The translations under genes were made by a program, and so were the position numbers. 64,000 nucleotides of DNA from an uncultured Candidatus Poseidoniales archaeon (lineage in GTDB: Archaea > Thermoplasmatota > Poseidoniia > Poseidoniales > Poseidoniaceae). The notes below the pieces were generated by a model. The model did not search any database and was not told the origin of the DNA. It saw only the letters and a list, made by a program, of their open reading frames with translations. Shown here in pieces: positions 18,501 to 26,256 of this stretch; positions within the stretch are counted from its first letter, which is position 1, and each line of letters starts with the position of its first letter. The stretch covers positions 1-64,000 of the forward strand of contig CAJIZC010000014.1 in NCBI GenBank assembly GCA_905181785.1, given 5' to 3'.

Positions 18501-20840
18501 GAAAACCGTGGGATGGCCGCAGCAAATGGTTCCTTCTTAATTCAGGACATTCAAGGAAACATCGAGTTGTACCGTGGTAACATTTCCTTGCCCGCGGGCG
18601 ATGCTCAAGGCTCTTACATTCTCCTCAACCTTACGATTGTGCCTCAGAAAACGGGGTGGATGGACCTTCGGCTCAGGTACAACAGCGATTCTGATTCAAA
18701 CGAACGAATCACAGACAACAACCTTGAGACGCTCCGCCTGTGGGTCAACGCGCCACCTCTGGTTGAGGCAGTGTTTTGTGATGCCTCGATTTATGCCCGG
18801 GGTGACACTTTCATTTGCACCGTTGAAGCAAGCGATGACAACCAAGTAACTGAAGTCAACCTCGCTTGGACCGTGCAAGCCGATCCTTCAAACCTCACCA
18901 ACGCTACATGGGTCGAGCAAACGCTTGGTACATTTGATGCAGAACGTTGGCAGACTTCGATTACCCTGCCAACCAACCTCACCCTCGGTTGGTTGATCAT
19001 TGAAGCAACCGCAGTTGATGACAGCGAGCAATCCACATCATTCATGGTTCTTGATGTGGCTGAAGTGGTCGACGCACAAGCACAATGGTTTGGCCCCCAC
19101 GTGAGCGGTATTGATTCCGATGCCTGGTCAGGGGCAACACCGTTGCCTTATTCTCCAGGGGGGGGTGTTCTTCGCGGGCAAAACACCTCGTTGAACGTTT
19201 GTGTTCTGGATGCGGATCATAATCCCTTGACTGAGGCACCGGCCGTGAGTTCCACCCGTGGCGCCTTGAATGGATGGATTCATCAGCCTCAGGCCGATGC
19301 GAATCATCATTGCTACGCAGGTTCGTTAATGCTCGTCGCTGGAAGTTCTTTAGACAAATTGTCGCTTGAGGTCCGTTCTTCAATCGGTTCATTGCTGAGT
19401 TCACGGTTGATTGGTGTGAAGGACACCGCCCCCACCGTCAACATCAGCCTCATTGACGGTGATGGCGAACCACTTGATCGAGTTCGAGGAGGTGGCGGTG
19501 AATACCTTGAATTGTCGTTCAACGACCTCGACGATCCCTTCTCTTCGATTACGGGGGACTTAACGGTCGTGTGGCCGGGAGCGTCGACAATACTTCTTCC
19601 GCTGGACATTGTTGACATCCAAACGCCTCTTCTTGTTGAGTTGACATCTGTGGGCCAGCCGCTTGAATCCGGGGAATTAGCCATCAGCATCGAAGCAACA
19701 GGGCGGCACGGGGCATCGCTCACTGTTGCGCAACAATTCACATTTATGTTGACGCCACCAAGTGTGGTTCAGGCTGCCATTTGTGATGAGGTTGGGTCGG
19801 TTGAGGCGCTCCGTTTTGGTGAGACACTTGTGCTCTATGCACTGGTTGAGAGTGAACGGGCGTTGGAAGTGCAACAGGCATCCATGTCTCAACTGGGCTG
19901 GTCGGTCAATGCCCCCGTGCTGTCAAACGAAGCCGCAATGGCATCTCCAGTCGGCTGTTTTGGCTTGGAAACAACAGCCCTTGATCCTAATCAGGTCATG
20001 ATGGCCTTCCGCTTGAGGCTTGATGGGTCTTTCATTGATGGGGCAGGGGAGGTGTTGTTCACTGTGCGTGACATCGACGGGTTGTCCACTTCATTGAAGA
20101 TGCCTCTCAATTTCTTCCATGCCTCTCCATCATTGTACGCTCCACCCCTTGGCAATGCAACGGCCGGCGACCGGATTGAACCAATCGCGTTCGTCGAGGA
20201 TTTGGACGGCTTAACAGATGTTCAATGCCAAGCAACCGCCACTGCCAACGGTACCATGTTGGGTAATTTCACCCTGGTGCCGCAGGTTGAGGCCGATGAG
20301 GCCACCAATGGAACCCTTCGTCTTGCTTTCCCTACAACGAAGGCTTTGAACAATCAAACGGTGCTGTTCAATTTTACCTGCGTGGACGGATGGGGTCAAG
20401 CCAGTGCTGTTGAAGTCGGGGTCACCCTTGGACCAATGACTTCATGTGAAAACTGCTCACAGATCAGTGACGATGCTGAAAAGACAAGCACCTTGGCCCA
20501 AAGTACAACCGTGATGTTTGTTTTGGCAGTCGCTTTAGCCATCTTAGCGGTTGTGGTGACGCTTGTGCTCAGAAAAGCCTCGTCTGAATCTCCACCTCCG
20601 CTTTGGGAGCTGGAGGAGGAACTCGAGGCCCAAGCAATCGAAGAAGGCGTAGATGCAGTTGATTCCTTCTTGCTTGGCGAAGGTTCAGCCATTCCTGCTG
20701 GCTGGTCGCCCGGAGTGTTTCACCAATGGCTGGAAGGACCGATGCCCGATGGCTGGCAACCAGAGCAATGGGTTGCGTTCAGGGAAGAACAAATGGACTT
20801 CTTCGAATCGACGCCCACTGCCCCAGTAGAGAAGGATTGA
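15540..20840 (+). CDS. Giant surface protein: TIGR03790-like, PA14, LamG and CARDB modules (1766 aa)
   Basis: The ATG at 15540 starts a signal peptide (KNARLTALSFVVLLLSSSG). Residues 55-330 resemble the TIGR03790 family (VLINNNSEASRTIGWAFIEA, then YLVTTKGMPLRV). Next come a PA14 carbohydrate-binding-type domain (about 381-520; GNWTFYLTSDDGSELWLN), a LamG/concanavalin-like domain (about 541-735; LQHHWSFEDGSG, LWYDGVDDYVEV) and a CARDB-like module (about 963-1065). Further Ig-like repeats lead to one membrane helix (about 1659-1677) and an acidic cytoplasmic tail ending in Trp-rich GWQPEQWVAF. The domain mix suggests polysaccharide or glycoprotein binding at the cell surface. TIGR03790 itself has no established biochemical role that I know of. 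Confidence 0.8.
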   Translation: MKNARLTALSFVVLLLSSSGLALLSSPSTGERGHNTAPEIRLEEAFIGFSTESPTSVWNQTPWPSVAVPGGFDFLSVYDYSDVGVLINNNSEASRTIGWAFIEARNISTDRVFVFNNSSAPTKETINRDEFNSYFAEPFLEMLYNRTNASDINYLVTTKGMPLRVNGGNNKASFDQEIALLGGQYNSSVGADYWVEHGYGPLAGKNIEAFSRDTYGFFLVTRLTGYTVETALGLIEKANNSLGERGVFALDLATNRNGSGYKFWNDDLYTANTSLNATMGYATTFDETSTFMTNLSNVMGYASWGSNDGGWASSALPNGGFESINSSTSSGADAWEATLPSLSAGDSFNWTLQSEVQQSGSNALEAEIAAECMPEKADGTPGIFAEFFDNAGVSFNAATMPSLIDRVPDHTRIESQLDYTSRNSAYPGLDNRFKNDWGARFSGLIDVPTAGNWTFYLTSDDGSELWLNDSSLVTNYGSHGMRELSSSIILDAGLHDFRIEFFQGGGPHGLTLHWEGPNQSKALIPATSFLLAGDYIPSASSLQHHWSFEDGSGSVAEDSAQGNANFTLYNMNASNWKNCTDGGCLWYDGVDDYVEVDVQDWSGNFSVSQWVWANATNLPDYASVFAVGSQAGSNTSFQHAVFSGEWRLHNNQTHAFGAVVAQNWTHLVTVFDNGAAHQYLDGVLVRTTVFPQGSLDSIKSYRLGANRAGSTYFHGMIDEVMVWNSALSDGEVTTLNRDIYLDCAAYSGNGQSVASVQQTFAIDEDFEQHSWLASAHGIRSGDVFGTFEIVIEGLDGNGSVVSSHTSTEKEFGTSWSSLTTKFLPHVDAVELRITIPLSLVATSTDGSIYLDSINAYPIRPSHDWVNGSIAETAVSTGGRSFDADTTYGQSLIADLLEDGVSGAKGYVYEPYLTAVGLSSVLLTSYASGYNLAESHAAANLQAGWMGVTVGDPKMAPYADLFHDVHIIDARIPENASYGVPTTVQLAIENRGMAAANGSFLIQDIQGNIELYRGNISLPAGDAQGSYILLNLTIVPQKTGWMDLRLRYNSDSDSNERITDNNLETLRLWVNAPPLVEAVFCDASIYARGDTFICTVEASDDNQVTEVNLAWTVQADPSNLTNATWVEQTLGTFDAERWQTSITLPTNLTLGWLIIEATAVDDSEQSTSFMVLDVAEVVDAQAQWFGPHVSGIDSDAWSGATPLPYSPGGGVLRGQNTSLNVCVLDADHNPLTEAPAVSSTRGALNGWIHQPQADANHHCYAGSLMLVAGSSLDKLSLEVRSSIGSLLSSRLIGVKDTAPTVNISLIDGDGEPLDRVRGGGGEYLELSFNDLDDPFSSITGDLTVVWPGASTILLPLDIVDIQTPLLVELTSVGQPLESGELAISIEATGRHGASLTVAQQFTFMLTPPSVVQAAICDEVGSVEALRFGETLVLYALVESERALEVQQASMSQLGWSVNAPVLSNEAAMASPVGCFGLETTALDPNQVMMAFRLRLDGSFIDGAGEVLFTVRDIDGLSTSLKMPLNFFHASPSLYAPPLGNATAGDRIEPIAFVEDLDGLTDVQCQATATANGTMLGNFTLVPQVEADEATNGTLRLAFPTTKALNNQTVLFNFTCVDGWGQASAVEVGVTLGPMTSCENCSQISDDAEKTSTLAQSTTVMFVLAVALAILAVVVTLVLRKASSESPPPLWELEEELEAQAIEEGVDAVDSFLLGEGSAIPAGWSPGVFHQWLEGPMPDGWQPEQWVAFREEQMDFFESTPTAPVEKD

Positions 20841-20872
20841 AGTTCTTTATCGGTATGGGAGGTTTGAGTACC

Positions 20873-21106
20873 ATGGCTGTTGGATACGTTCTCATCAATG
20901 TTGCACCCGGCAAAGAGCACGAAGTTTACCTTGCGGTAAAGGACATGCAGCATGTTGCAGATGCAACACTTTTGTTCGGAGATCATGACCTAATCGTCAA
21001 ACTTGAGGCCGACAGTTTGGCAACCATTGCCAAGTCTGTCGTCGAAGCAATCCGCCAGGTTCCTGGCATCATTGATACCAAGACGCTTGCAGGTGCAGAA
21101 CTCTAG
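20873..21106 (+). CDS. Stand-alone Lrp/AsnC-type RAM ligand-binding domain
   Basis: This 77-aa protein has the alpha/beta RAM fold pattern of Lrp/AsnC regulators (VGYVLINVAPGKEHEVYLAV, then GDHDLIVKLEADS, then VPGIIDTKTLAGAEL) but no helix-turn-helix. Such small RAM-only proteins bind amino acids or modulate full-length regulators. The ATG at 20873 has GGGAGG 10 nt upstream. An in-frame ATG at 20855 would add six residues. The gene follows the surface protein by 32 bp and precedes the MC1 gene. Confidence 0.78.
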   Translation: MAVGYVLINVAPGKEHEVYLAVKDMQHVADATLLFGDHDLIVKLEADSLATIAKSVVEAIRQVPGIIDTKTLAGAEL

Positions 21107-21224
21107 TCCGTTCGCCAAAATCTATGAGTGTTCTGTACCCTTCATGTGGAACCGTTGGACTGCGCTCTACTTGTCGAAAAATGGCTTCTGGAAAGGGGCA
21201 CTGCGCTCCCTATACTGAGCAGTG

Positions 21225-21289
21225 TTGCCTTTATTCGGCAATAATATTATATACTCAACAGGGGTCAAACGTATCGGAGGTAATCCAAA
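21225..21289 (+). promoter_or_regulatory. Promoter and RBS of the MC1 gene with adjacent inverted repeat
   Basis: An AT-rich TATA element (AATATTATATAC, about 21243-21254) and a strong SD GGAGGT (21276-21281) precede ATG 21290. Directly upstream of the TATA element is TTGCC-tttattc-GGCAA (21225-21241), a 5-bp inverted repeat placed where a repressor or activator could sit. A longer CACTGC/GCAGTG pair lies near 21200-21224. Confidence 0.55.
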
Positions 21290-21553
21290 ATGTCTGATAA
21301 AAAATACTTTGTTCTCATGGAGAACGGAAAAGATACGAGCCAGGTTTTTGCAAGCAAACAACCCCGTGGCGCAGCCCTAAAAGCAGCAACCCGCGGACAC
21401 ACGACCATCCGCCTACGTGAGCGTGGCACCAAGCGTGTCCACTGCTTCAGTGGCAGCATCGCTATGGTTCCAAAGCCAGCGAACGGTCCTGCATGGCTTC
21501 CTGAGAAGATCAAGAAGGCAAACGTCAAGAAGACCGGCATCGAACACCTTTGA
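21290..21553 (+). CDS. MC1-family archaeal chromatin protein
   Basis: This 87-aa basic protein matches the monomeric DNA-bending protein MC1 along its whole length. KKYFVLMENGKD, ASKQPRGAALKAATRG, TIRLRERGTKRVHCF and NGPAWLPEKIKKANVKK correspond to the conserved MC1 strands and the DNA-binding tip loop. MC1 compacts DNA and recognises bent or four-way structures, and is known from Methanosarcina and haloarchaea. It has its own strong promoter and SD, consistent with an abundant protein. One Cys (HCF) is present. It is followed by hairpins and a T-rich tract. Confidence 0.9.
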   Translation: MSDKKYFVLMENGKDTSQVFASKQPRGAALKAATRGHTTIRLRERGTKRVHCFSGSIAMVPKPANGPAWLPEKIKKANVKKTGIEHL

Positions 21554-21581
21554 GTTCGTAACCACCGTCTTGACCGACCTT

Positions 21582-21677
21582 CGAATGGAGTGAAGCTCCG
21601 TTCGTTCCCGCAAGGGTAGCCGCCTTACCACCTCTTCGGAGGGGGATAAGGCCAACAACTTTCTTTTTGTTATTTTT
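21582..21677 (+). terminator. Double-hairpin, T-rich terminator between convergent genes
   Basis: The first hairpin is CGAATGGAG-TGAAG-CTCCGTTCG (21582-21604), a 9-bp stem with one G-T pair. The second pairs GCCTTA (21622-21627) with TAAGGC (21647-21652) around CCTC/GAGG. Both are followed by a T-rich stretch to 21677. It lies between mc1 (plus) and doxX (minus) and would end mc1 transcripts. Confidence 0.6.
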
Positions 21678-22080
21678 TTACACGAGGCTCGCCCCGTGCA
21701 ATCATGACGGCCAAACCAATCATGGCGAGTTGCGCCATGCCACGGGCTGCATGAGCGATGTCGCTGAACGTTGTGCCGTTGAGAGGGATGTCGTTGATCC
21801 ACATGTTGAGGTTCGCCCAATACAGCACGACAAGAAATCCTGCCATGGCCCATGCAGCGCGCGCACGTGTTGCTGGCACCATCATCGTACACCCAAGAAC
21901 AACTTCGACCACACCGCTGGCGTACACCCAAAATCGAGGAAAACCAAGAACATCGGGTACGATGGGATCAAAAAACGACGGTCCAATGAAGTGTTGAATT
22001 CCAATTAAGACAAAAGACCCACCGAGGACGAGCGCTGCCACTTGGCGCACCCGCTCAAGCGTGAATGCCACGGTTTTCAC
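21670..22080 (-). CDS. DoxX-family four-helix membrane protein
   Basis: This 136-aa protein has four hydrophobic segments and the DoxX signature. VLGGSFVLIGIQHFI lies in helix 1, and SGVVEVVLGCTMMVPATRA spans helix 2 and the loop. The start is GTG 22080, only 3 bp after the sdhB stop, so it is the last gene of the succinate dehydrogenase operon. DoxX relatives are linked to quinone-dependent thiosulfate oxidation or to redox stress complexes. Operon placement suggests a role near the respiratory quinone pool, but this is inference. No extra catalytic motif is seen. Confidence 0.75.
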   Translation of the reverse strand: MKTVAFTLERVRQVAALVLGGSFVLIGIQHFIGPSFFDPIVPDVLGFPRFWVYASGVVEVVLGCTMMVPATRARAAWAMAGFLVVLYWANLNMWINDIPLNGTTFSDIAHAARGMAQLAMIGLAVMIARGEPRVKK

Positions 22081-22083
22081 ACC

Positions 22084-22851
22084 TCAGTACCGCACGTTTT
22101 GCCTGGTGATGGTTCGCCAGATGCGTTGAAGTGGATCGTAGTAGCGATCGACCACGCGCTCTTTCAATTGGATGATGGCATCATCTGTGATTTGGATGCC
22201 TGCGGGGCACACTTCGGTGCAGCAGCGAGTGATGTTGCAGTATTCAATGCCAAATTCCTTCTTAACTTCAGGAATGCGATCTTCTGTGTCGAGGGGGTGC
22301 ATTTCGTATTGAGCCAAACGAACCAAGTTTCTCGGCCCGGCAAAGTCGTTAAACAAAGCGTGATCGCGGAGCACGTGGCACGTGTTGACGCAGAGGAAAC
22401 ATTCGATGCATTCTCTGAATTGCTGAACGCGCTCTGCCTCCATTTGGTTGAATTCCCAATCCATCTTTTCTGGACCTTTAATCGGCTTAATGCGTTGAGC
22501 CATCTCATAGTTCCATGAGACATCGGTGACCAAGTCCTTGACGTGAGGGAAGGCTTTCATTGGACGAATTTCGATGGCTTGACCTTCGGGAGTTTCCTCG
22601 ACCACATCGCTCATGCGCGTCATGCACATCAAACGAGGGCGCCCATTGATTTCAGCGGAGCAGGAACCACATTTCCCTGCTTTGCAATTCCATCGCACCG
22701 CCAAATCTGGTTGTTGCTCGTGTTGGATTCGGTGGACACAATCGAGCACCACCATGCCCTCATCGAGTTCAATGCTGAAGGCTTCGATTTTTGCATCGTC
22801 GCCTTCGCCTCTTAGGATGTTGAATTCTTGCGTTTTTCCTTTTAGTCCCAT
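22084..22851 (-). CDS. sdhB: Succinate dehydrogenase iron-sulfur subunit
   Basis: This 255-aa subunit carries electrons from the flavoprotein to quinone. The N-terminal ferredoxin domain binds [2Fe-2S] through Cys56, Cys61, Cys64 and Cys76 (CKAGKCGSC, then C). The C-terminal domain has the two cluster motifs: CIECFLCVNTC (Cys147, 150, 153, 157) for [4Fe-4S], and CNITRCCTEVCP (Cys204, 209/210, 214), which supplies the rest. The ATG overlaps the sdhA stop (TAATG), so translation is probably coupled. Length is normal for the family. Confidence 0.95.
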   Translation of the reverse strand: MGLKGKTQEFNILRGEGDDAKIEAFSIELDEGMVVLDCVHRIQHEQQPDLAVRWNCKAGKCGSCSAEINGRPRLMCMTRMSDVVEETPEGQAIEIRPMKAFPHVKDLVTDVSWNYEMAQRIKPIKGPEKMDWEFNQMEAERVQQFRECIECFLCVNTCHVLRDHALFNDFAGPRNLVRLAQYEMHPLDTEDRIPEVKKEFGIEYCNITRCCTEVCPAGIQITDDAIIQLKERVVDRYYDPLQRIWRTITRQNVRY

Positions 22852-24704
22852 TACTTTCCACCTCCACTTTGTTCAGCGGCCCGTTTGGAGATCATTGCTT
22901 TCACTTCTGTGATTGCTTCAGCAAGGTCGTCCCGCATTGGCTCCACATCTTCTTGGCGAACCTTTATTTCGCCCTTCTCCATGTAGATAATGTTGATAAT
23001 TTTGCCCCATTCTTCGATTTCACCGGGGAAATCATCGCGGGTGTGACCGCCACGGCTTTCCTCACGGGCAAGTGCAGCAAGTGTAGCAGCGGTCGATACA
23101 TCGACCATGTTCTTGAGGTCAAGGGCTTGGTGCCATCCCGAATTGTATTTGCGTGACGCGCCTGGGAAGCACGCTTCTTGACGCTCATTGAAGGCCAAAA
23201 GATCACTCATTGCTTCCGTCATTTCTTCCTTTGTGCGGATGATGCCAACCTTCGCCTGCATCATGTCACGCATTTCATCGTAAATCATACCCGGATTTTC
23301 TCCGCCTTCTCGCTTGAGGGGTGCAAGCATAAGTTCGATTGCTGATTGGACTTGAGCGTCTTCAATACCAGGTTGCGCAAGATCCTCAGCGCGCTTTGAT
23401 GCGTGTTCTCCAGCTCGCTTTCCGAAGGTGATTAAGTCAGACAATGAATTGCCTCCAAGTCGGTTTGCACCGTGAAGGCCAGATGCCACTTCGCCGCAAG
23501 CAAAGAGTCCGGGCACGTTGCTTTCTTGAGTTTCTGCGTTGACGCGAACGCCACCCATCACATAGTGGGCGGTAGGGCCAACTTCCATTGGTTCCTTGGA
23601 GATATCGACGCCGGCCAGTTCCTTGAATTGGTGATGCATCGAAGGGAGTTTCTTCAAAATCGCCTCTTCTCCTCGGTGGGATATATCGAGGAATGCTCCA
23701 CCGTGGGGCGAGCCTCGGCCTGCTTTCACTTCAGAGTTGATTGCTTTTGCAACAACGTCACGGGTCAGCAGTTCGGGTGGTCTTCGAACAGTTGCAAGTT
23801 TTCCTGAAACGACTTCTTCGACCCATTGGTCGCTTTCTTCAATGGTTCCAGCGTGATCGCCTGCAAACATTTCGGGGACGTAGTTGAACATGAACCGGTC
23901 GCCTTCTGAGTTTGTCAAACGGCCGCCTTCACCACGAACGCCTTCCGTGACGAGGATGCCACGTACTGACGGTGGCCAGACCATTCCAGTTGGGTGAAAT
24001 TGTACGAATTCCATGTCGCGCAATTCAGCACCGGCCCATAGAGCAAGAGCATGACCGTCGCCGGTGTATTCCCAAGAGCCAGAGCAGACTGACCAACATC
24101 GTGTGATGCCGCCGGTGGCTAGGATGACTGACTTTGCCGAAAAGGCATGGAAGTCGCCGTCGACTCGAGTGTAAGCCACACAGCCAGTGACTCGATTGCC
24201 CTCTTTGAGCAGATGCCGGACCGTGTACTCCATGAAGATGTCAATCCCTTCGTGAATGCCTCGTTCTTGTAAAGTTCGGATCAGTTCGAGTCCAGTCGCA
24301 TCGCCGACGTGAGCCAAGCGTGGGAAAGTGTGGCCGCCAAAATTGCGTTGATTGATCAGGTTGTTTGGTGTTCGGTCAAATACGGCGCCCCATGTTTCGA
24401 GTTCGCGAACCCGGTCAGGTGCTTCTTTGGCGTGGAATTCCGCCATGCGCCAGTCAGCAAGCCACTTGCTTCCTTTCATGGTGTCGTGGAAGTGAACCTT
24501 CCAACCGTCTCGAGGGTCTGCGTTTTGTAATGCTGCAGCGCATCCACCCTCGGCCATGACCGTGTGAGCCTTGCCGAGCAAGGACTTCGTGATGATGGCG
24601 GTTTTTGCGCCACTTCGAGCGGCCTCGATGGCAGCACGAAGGCCAGCGCCACCGGCGCCAATCACAATAACATCGTATTCGTGTTTGGAGTATTCTTCAG
24701 TCAT
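22851..24704 (-). CDS. sdhA: Succinate dehydrogenase flavoprotein subunit
   Basis: This 617-aa flavoprotein oxidises succinate to fumarate. VIVIGAGGAGLRAAIEAARS is the FAD Rossmann motif. KAHTVMAEGG contains the histidine that would carry covalent FAD. QFHPTGMVWP, the HYVMGGVRV region and GANRLGGNSLSDLITFG are the substrate and FAD contacts typical of SdhA/FrdA. The ATG at 24704 has GAGGTGAT about 6 nt upstream. A TTG two codons earlier is less likely. It lies between sdhC (11 bp upstream) and sdhB (1-bp overlap). Confidence 0.95.
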   Translation of the reverse strand: MTEEYSKHEYDVIVIGAGGAGLRAAIEAARSGAKTAIITKSLLGKAHTVMAEGGCAAALQNADPRDGWKVHFHDTMKGSKWLADWRMAEFHAKEAPDRVRELETWGAVFDRTPNNLINQRNFGGHTFPRLAHVGDATGLELIRTLQERGIHEGIDIFMEYTVRHLLKEGNRVTGCVAYTRVDGDFHAFSAKSVILATGGITRCWSVCSGSWEYTGDGHALALWAGAELRDMEFVQFHPTGMVWPPSVRGILVTEGVRGEGGRLTNSEGDRFMFNYVPEMFAGDHAGTIEESDQWVEEVVSGKLATVRRPPELLTRDVVAKAINSEVKAGRGSPHGGAFLDISHRGEEAILKKLPSMHHQFKELAGVDISKEPMEVGPTAHYVMGGVRVNAETQESNVPGLFACGEVASGLHGANRLGGNSLSDLITFGKRAGEHASKRAEDLAQPGIEDAQVQSAIELMLAPLKREGGENPGMIYDEMRDMMQAKVGIIRTKEEMTEAMSDLLAFNERQEACFPGASRKYNSGWHQALDLKNMVDVSTAATLAALAREESRGGHTRDDFPGEIEEWGKIINIIYMEKGEIKVRQEDVEPMRDDLAEAITEVKAMISKRAAEQSGGGK

Positions 24705-24715
24705 TTTCAATCACC

Positions 24716-25534
24716 TCAAAAAGCAAAGAGCACCATGTCGCTCAGCACGCCGGCGTCAACAGCCAAAACCCAAAGGTCGCCCAAGAAGACGAACATCAGT
24801 GAAGTCCAGAACCAGAACCCGTGGGAACGGTTCAGAACGCTGATGCGTCCAAACAACTTTCCACGAAGCCGTGAAATTGGTGAGGTCCAACGGTCAAGAA
24901 CACCACCAGCAAGGTGGCGCAGAGCGTGGCAAGACGTGACATACATCGTCAGGAGGAACGCTTCGAAGCCCATGACAAGGGTGCCAATGCAAACGCCCCA
25001 CCCTTGTGCAGCGCCTTCGGTAAAGTGCAGGGTGTGGGTCACATCCCACCACTTGATGGCTAGGATGACCATCGCAGCATAGAGGAAGTAACGGTGGAGG
25101 TTGTTGAAGATGAACAATCGCTTCTCGCCTTTGTAGCCCAATTTCTTGTTGATTTCAGGCTCATCGACCCAGCAGGCGACAGGGCTTGCGAAGAAGGTGC
25201 GGTAGTACACGCGTCGCATGTAGTAGCATGTGCCCCGGAATCCGAATGGAATCCAAAGCACCAGAACCGCAGCGTTAACCCATCCAGGGTGGTCCCATTC
25301 ATTGAGGCCGAAAAGGCTCCACTCGAGGACGTTAGGGGAAAAGATTGGCGACATGACGGTCGCACCGTTAATGTCGTAGTGAATGGTATCAGGGTAGAGG
25401 AAAAGCCTCACTGCGGTGTAGATCATTGCAGCCGTAAGGGCGATGCCCATAGCCACTGGCTGGCGAAGCCATTTATCGATTCGATTTGTGCGACCCAACC
25501 CGTTGAGGACTGGAAGTTTGATGCCTTCACCCAT
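24716..25534 (-). CDS. sdhC: Succinate dehydrogenase membrane anchor / cytochrome b subunit
   Basis: This 272-aa membrane protein is first in the sdh operon. Five hydrophobic segments are visible (starting near residues 27, 88, 145, 180 and 240). Histidines in the membrane, FNNLHRYFLY and TSCHALRHLAGG, are candidate haem b ligands. There is no second small anchor gene, so this single longer protein probably replaces the usual SdhC/SdhD pair, as in five-helix type-B anchors. The assignment leans on the operon and the paired histidines, since the sequence itself is divergent. Confidence 0.8.
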   Translation of the reverse strand: MGEGIKLPVLNGLGRTNRIDKWLRQPVAMGIALTAAMIYTAVRLFLYPDTIHYDINGATVMSPIFSPNVLEWSLFGLNEWDHPGWVNAAVLVLWIPFGFRGTCYYMRRVYYRTFFASPVACWVDEPEINKKLGYKGEKRLFIFNNLHRYFLYAAMVILAIKWWDVTHTLHFTEGAAQGWGVCIGTLVMGFEAFLLTMYVTSCHALRHLAGGVLDRWTSPISRLRGKLFGRISVLNRSHGFWFWTSLMFVFLGDLWVLAVDAGVLSDMVLFAF

Positions 25535-25561
25535 CTAATTCACCCACCGCCCGAGGGCGCT

Positions 25562-25569
25562 TGTATAGA
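25562..25569 (-). promoter_or_regulatory. Candidate TATA box of the sdh operon
   Basis: Read on the minus strand this is TTCTATACAAG, centred about 32 bp before the sdhC ATG at 25534. That spacing would place the start site a few bases before the codon, giving a nearly leaderless mRNA. A GGTGGGTGAATT stretch lies between. Confidence 0.4.
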
Positions 25570-25659
25570 ACCAACACGCTGGGGTCTTTGAGGTTCACCA
25601 TTCGCCTTGTTTGTAGCATCGTCCGCAGTAGGGCTTTTTTGGCCATTTCATCTAGAAGT

Positions 25660-26256
25660 TCATTCGAAAAAGGAGAGCGCCTCTTCGAGCACCGTTTCAT
25701 TCGCCCAGTAGGTCTTTGATTGCCATGCTAATGCCCCGTTTTGATCGATGAGTTGCAAGGTTGGTGTACTCGGGTTCCCGTAAGCTTCGTACAGAGGGTA
25801 GGACGTTTTCTGCTCCGAGCTGAATTCAAAGGTTGGCGTGTCCAGTTGAGGGACGACAACGGTCCACGGCGTGTAGTGGGTTTTGTTTGAGGCTACAGAG
25901 AAGGTATCGCTTACATCTTGGGTTGTTTCAAACTGAGCCCACCGATGAACGCTCACAACGCTGATGTTTGAGCCGTTAAACTGCCCTTCATCCATGGAGG
26001 TGCGAATCAGTTGTGTCCAATCATGACAGCCTGAGCAGCCTGCTCCAATCCAAAGCATCAGTACAGGTCCGTCGTTAAGCGTATCTTTGAGGTCGAATGT
26101 TGCTCCACCGTCCTCGGCTCGATCAAGCGTTGGGGCTTCGAAGGTCATGTGAAGCGGGGGGGCGGCGAGTCCACCATCATCGATGGCTTGAGGCTCAATG
26201 CAACCCGTGCACAGGCTCAGGCATATGCAGACAAGGGCAAGCAGGTCATACCGCAT
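25660..26256 (-). CDS. Thioredoxin-like lipoprotein
   Basis: This 198-aa protein has a lipoprotein signal (LLALVCICLSLCTGC, lipobox Cys at about residue 18). A thioredoxin/TlpA-like domain follows, with VLMLWIGAGCSGCHDWTQ, in which CSGC is the putative redox pair. A later stretch, STPTLQLIDQNGA, holds the usual cis-proline region. It would act outside the membrane in thiol redox or delivery. The ATG at 26256 has GGTGAAGGGC before it and overlaps the 3' end of the phytoene desaturase by 11 bp, so the two are translationally coupled. Functional connection to carotenoids is not obvious. Confidence 0.75.
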   Translation of the reverse strand: MRYDLLALVCICLSLCTGCIEPQAIDDGGLAAPPLHMTFEAPTLDRAEDGGATFDLKDTLNDGPVLMLWIGAGCSGCHDWTQLIRTSMDEGQFNGSNISVVSVHRWAQFETTQDVSDTFSVASNKTHYTPWTVVVPQLDTPTFEFSSEQKTSYPLYEAYGNPSTPTLQLIDQNGALAWQSKTYWANETVLEEALSFFE

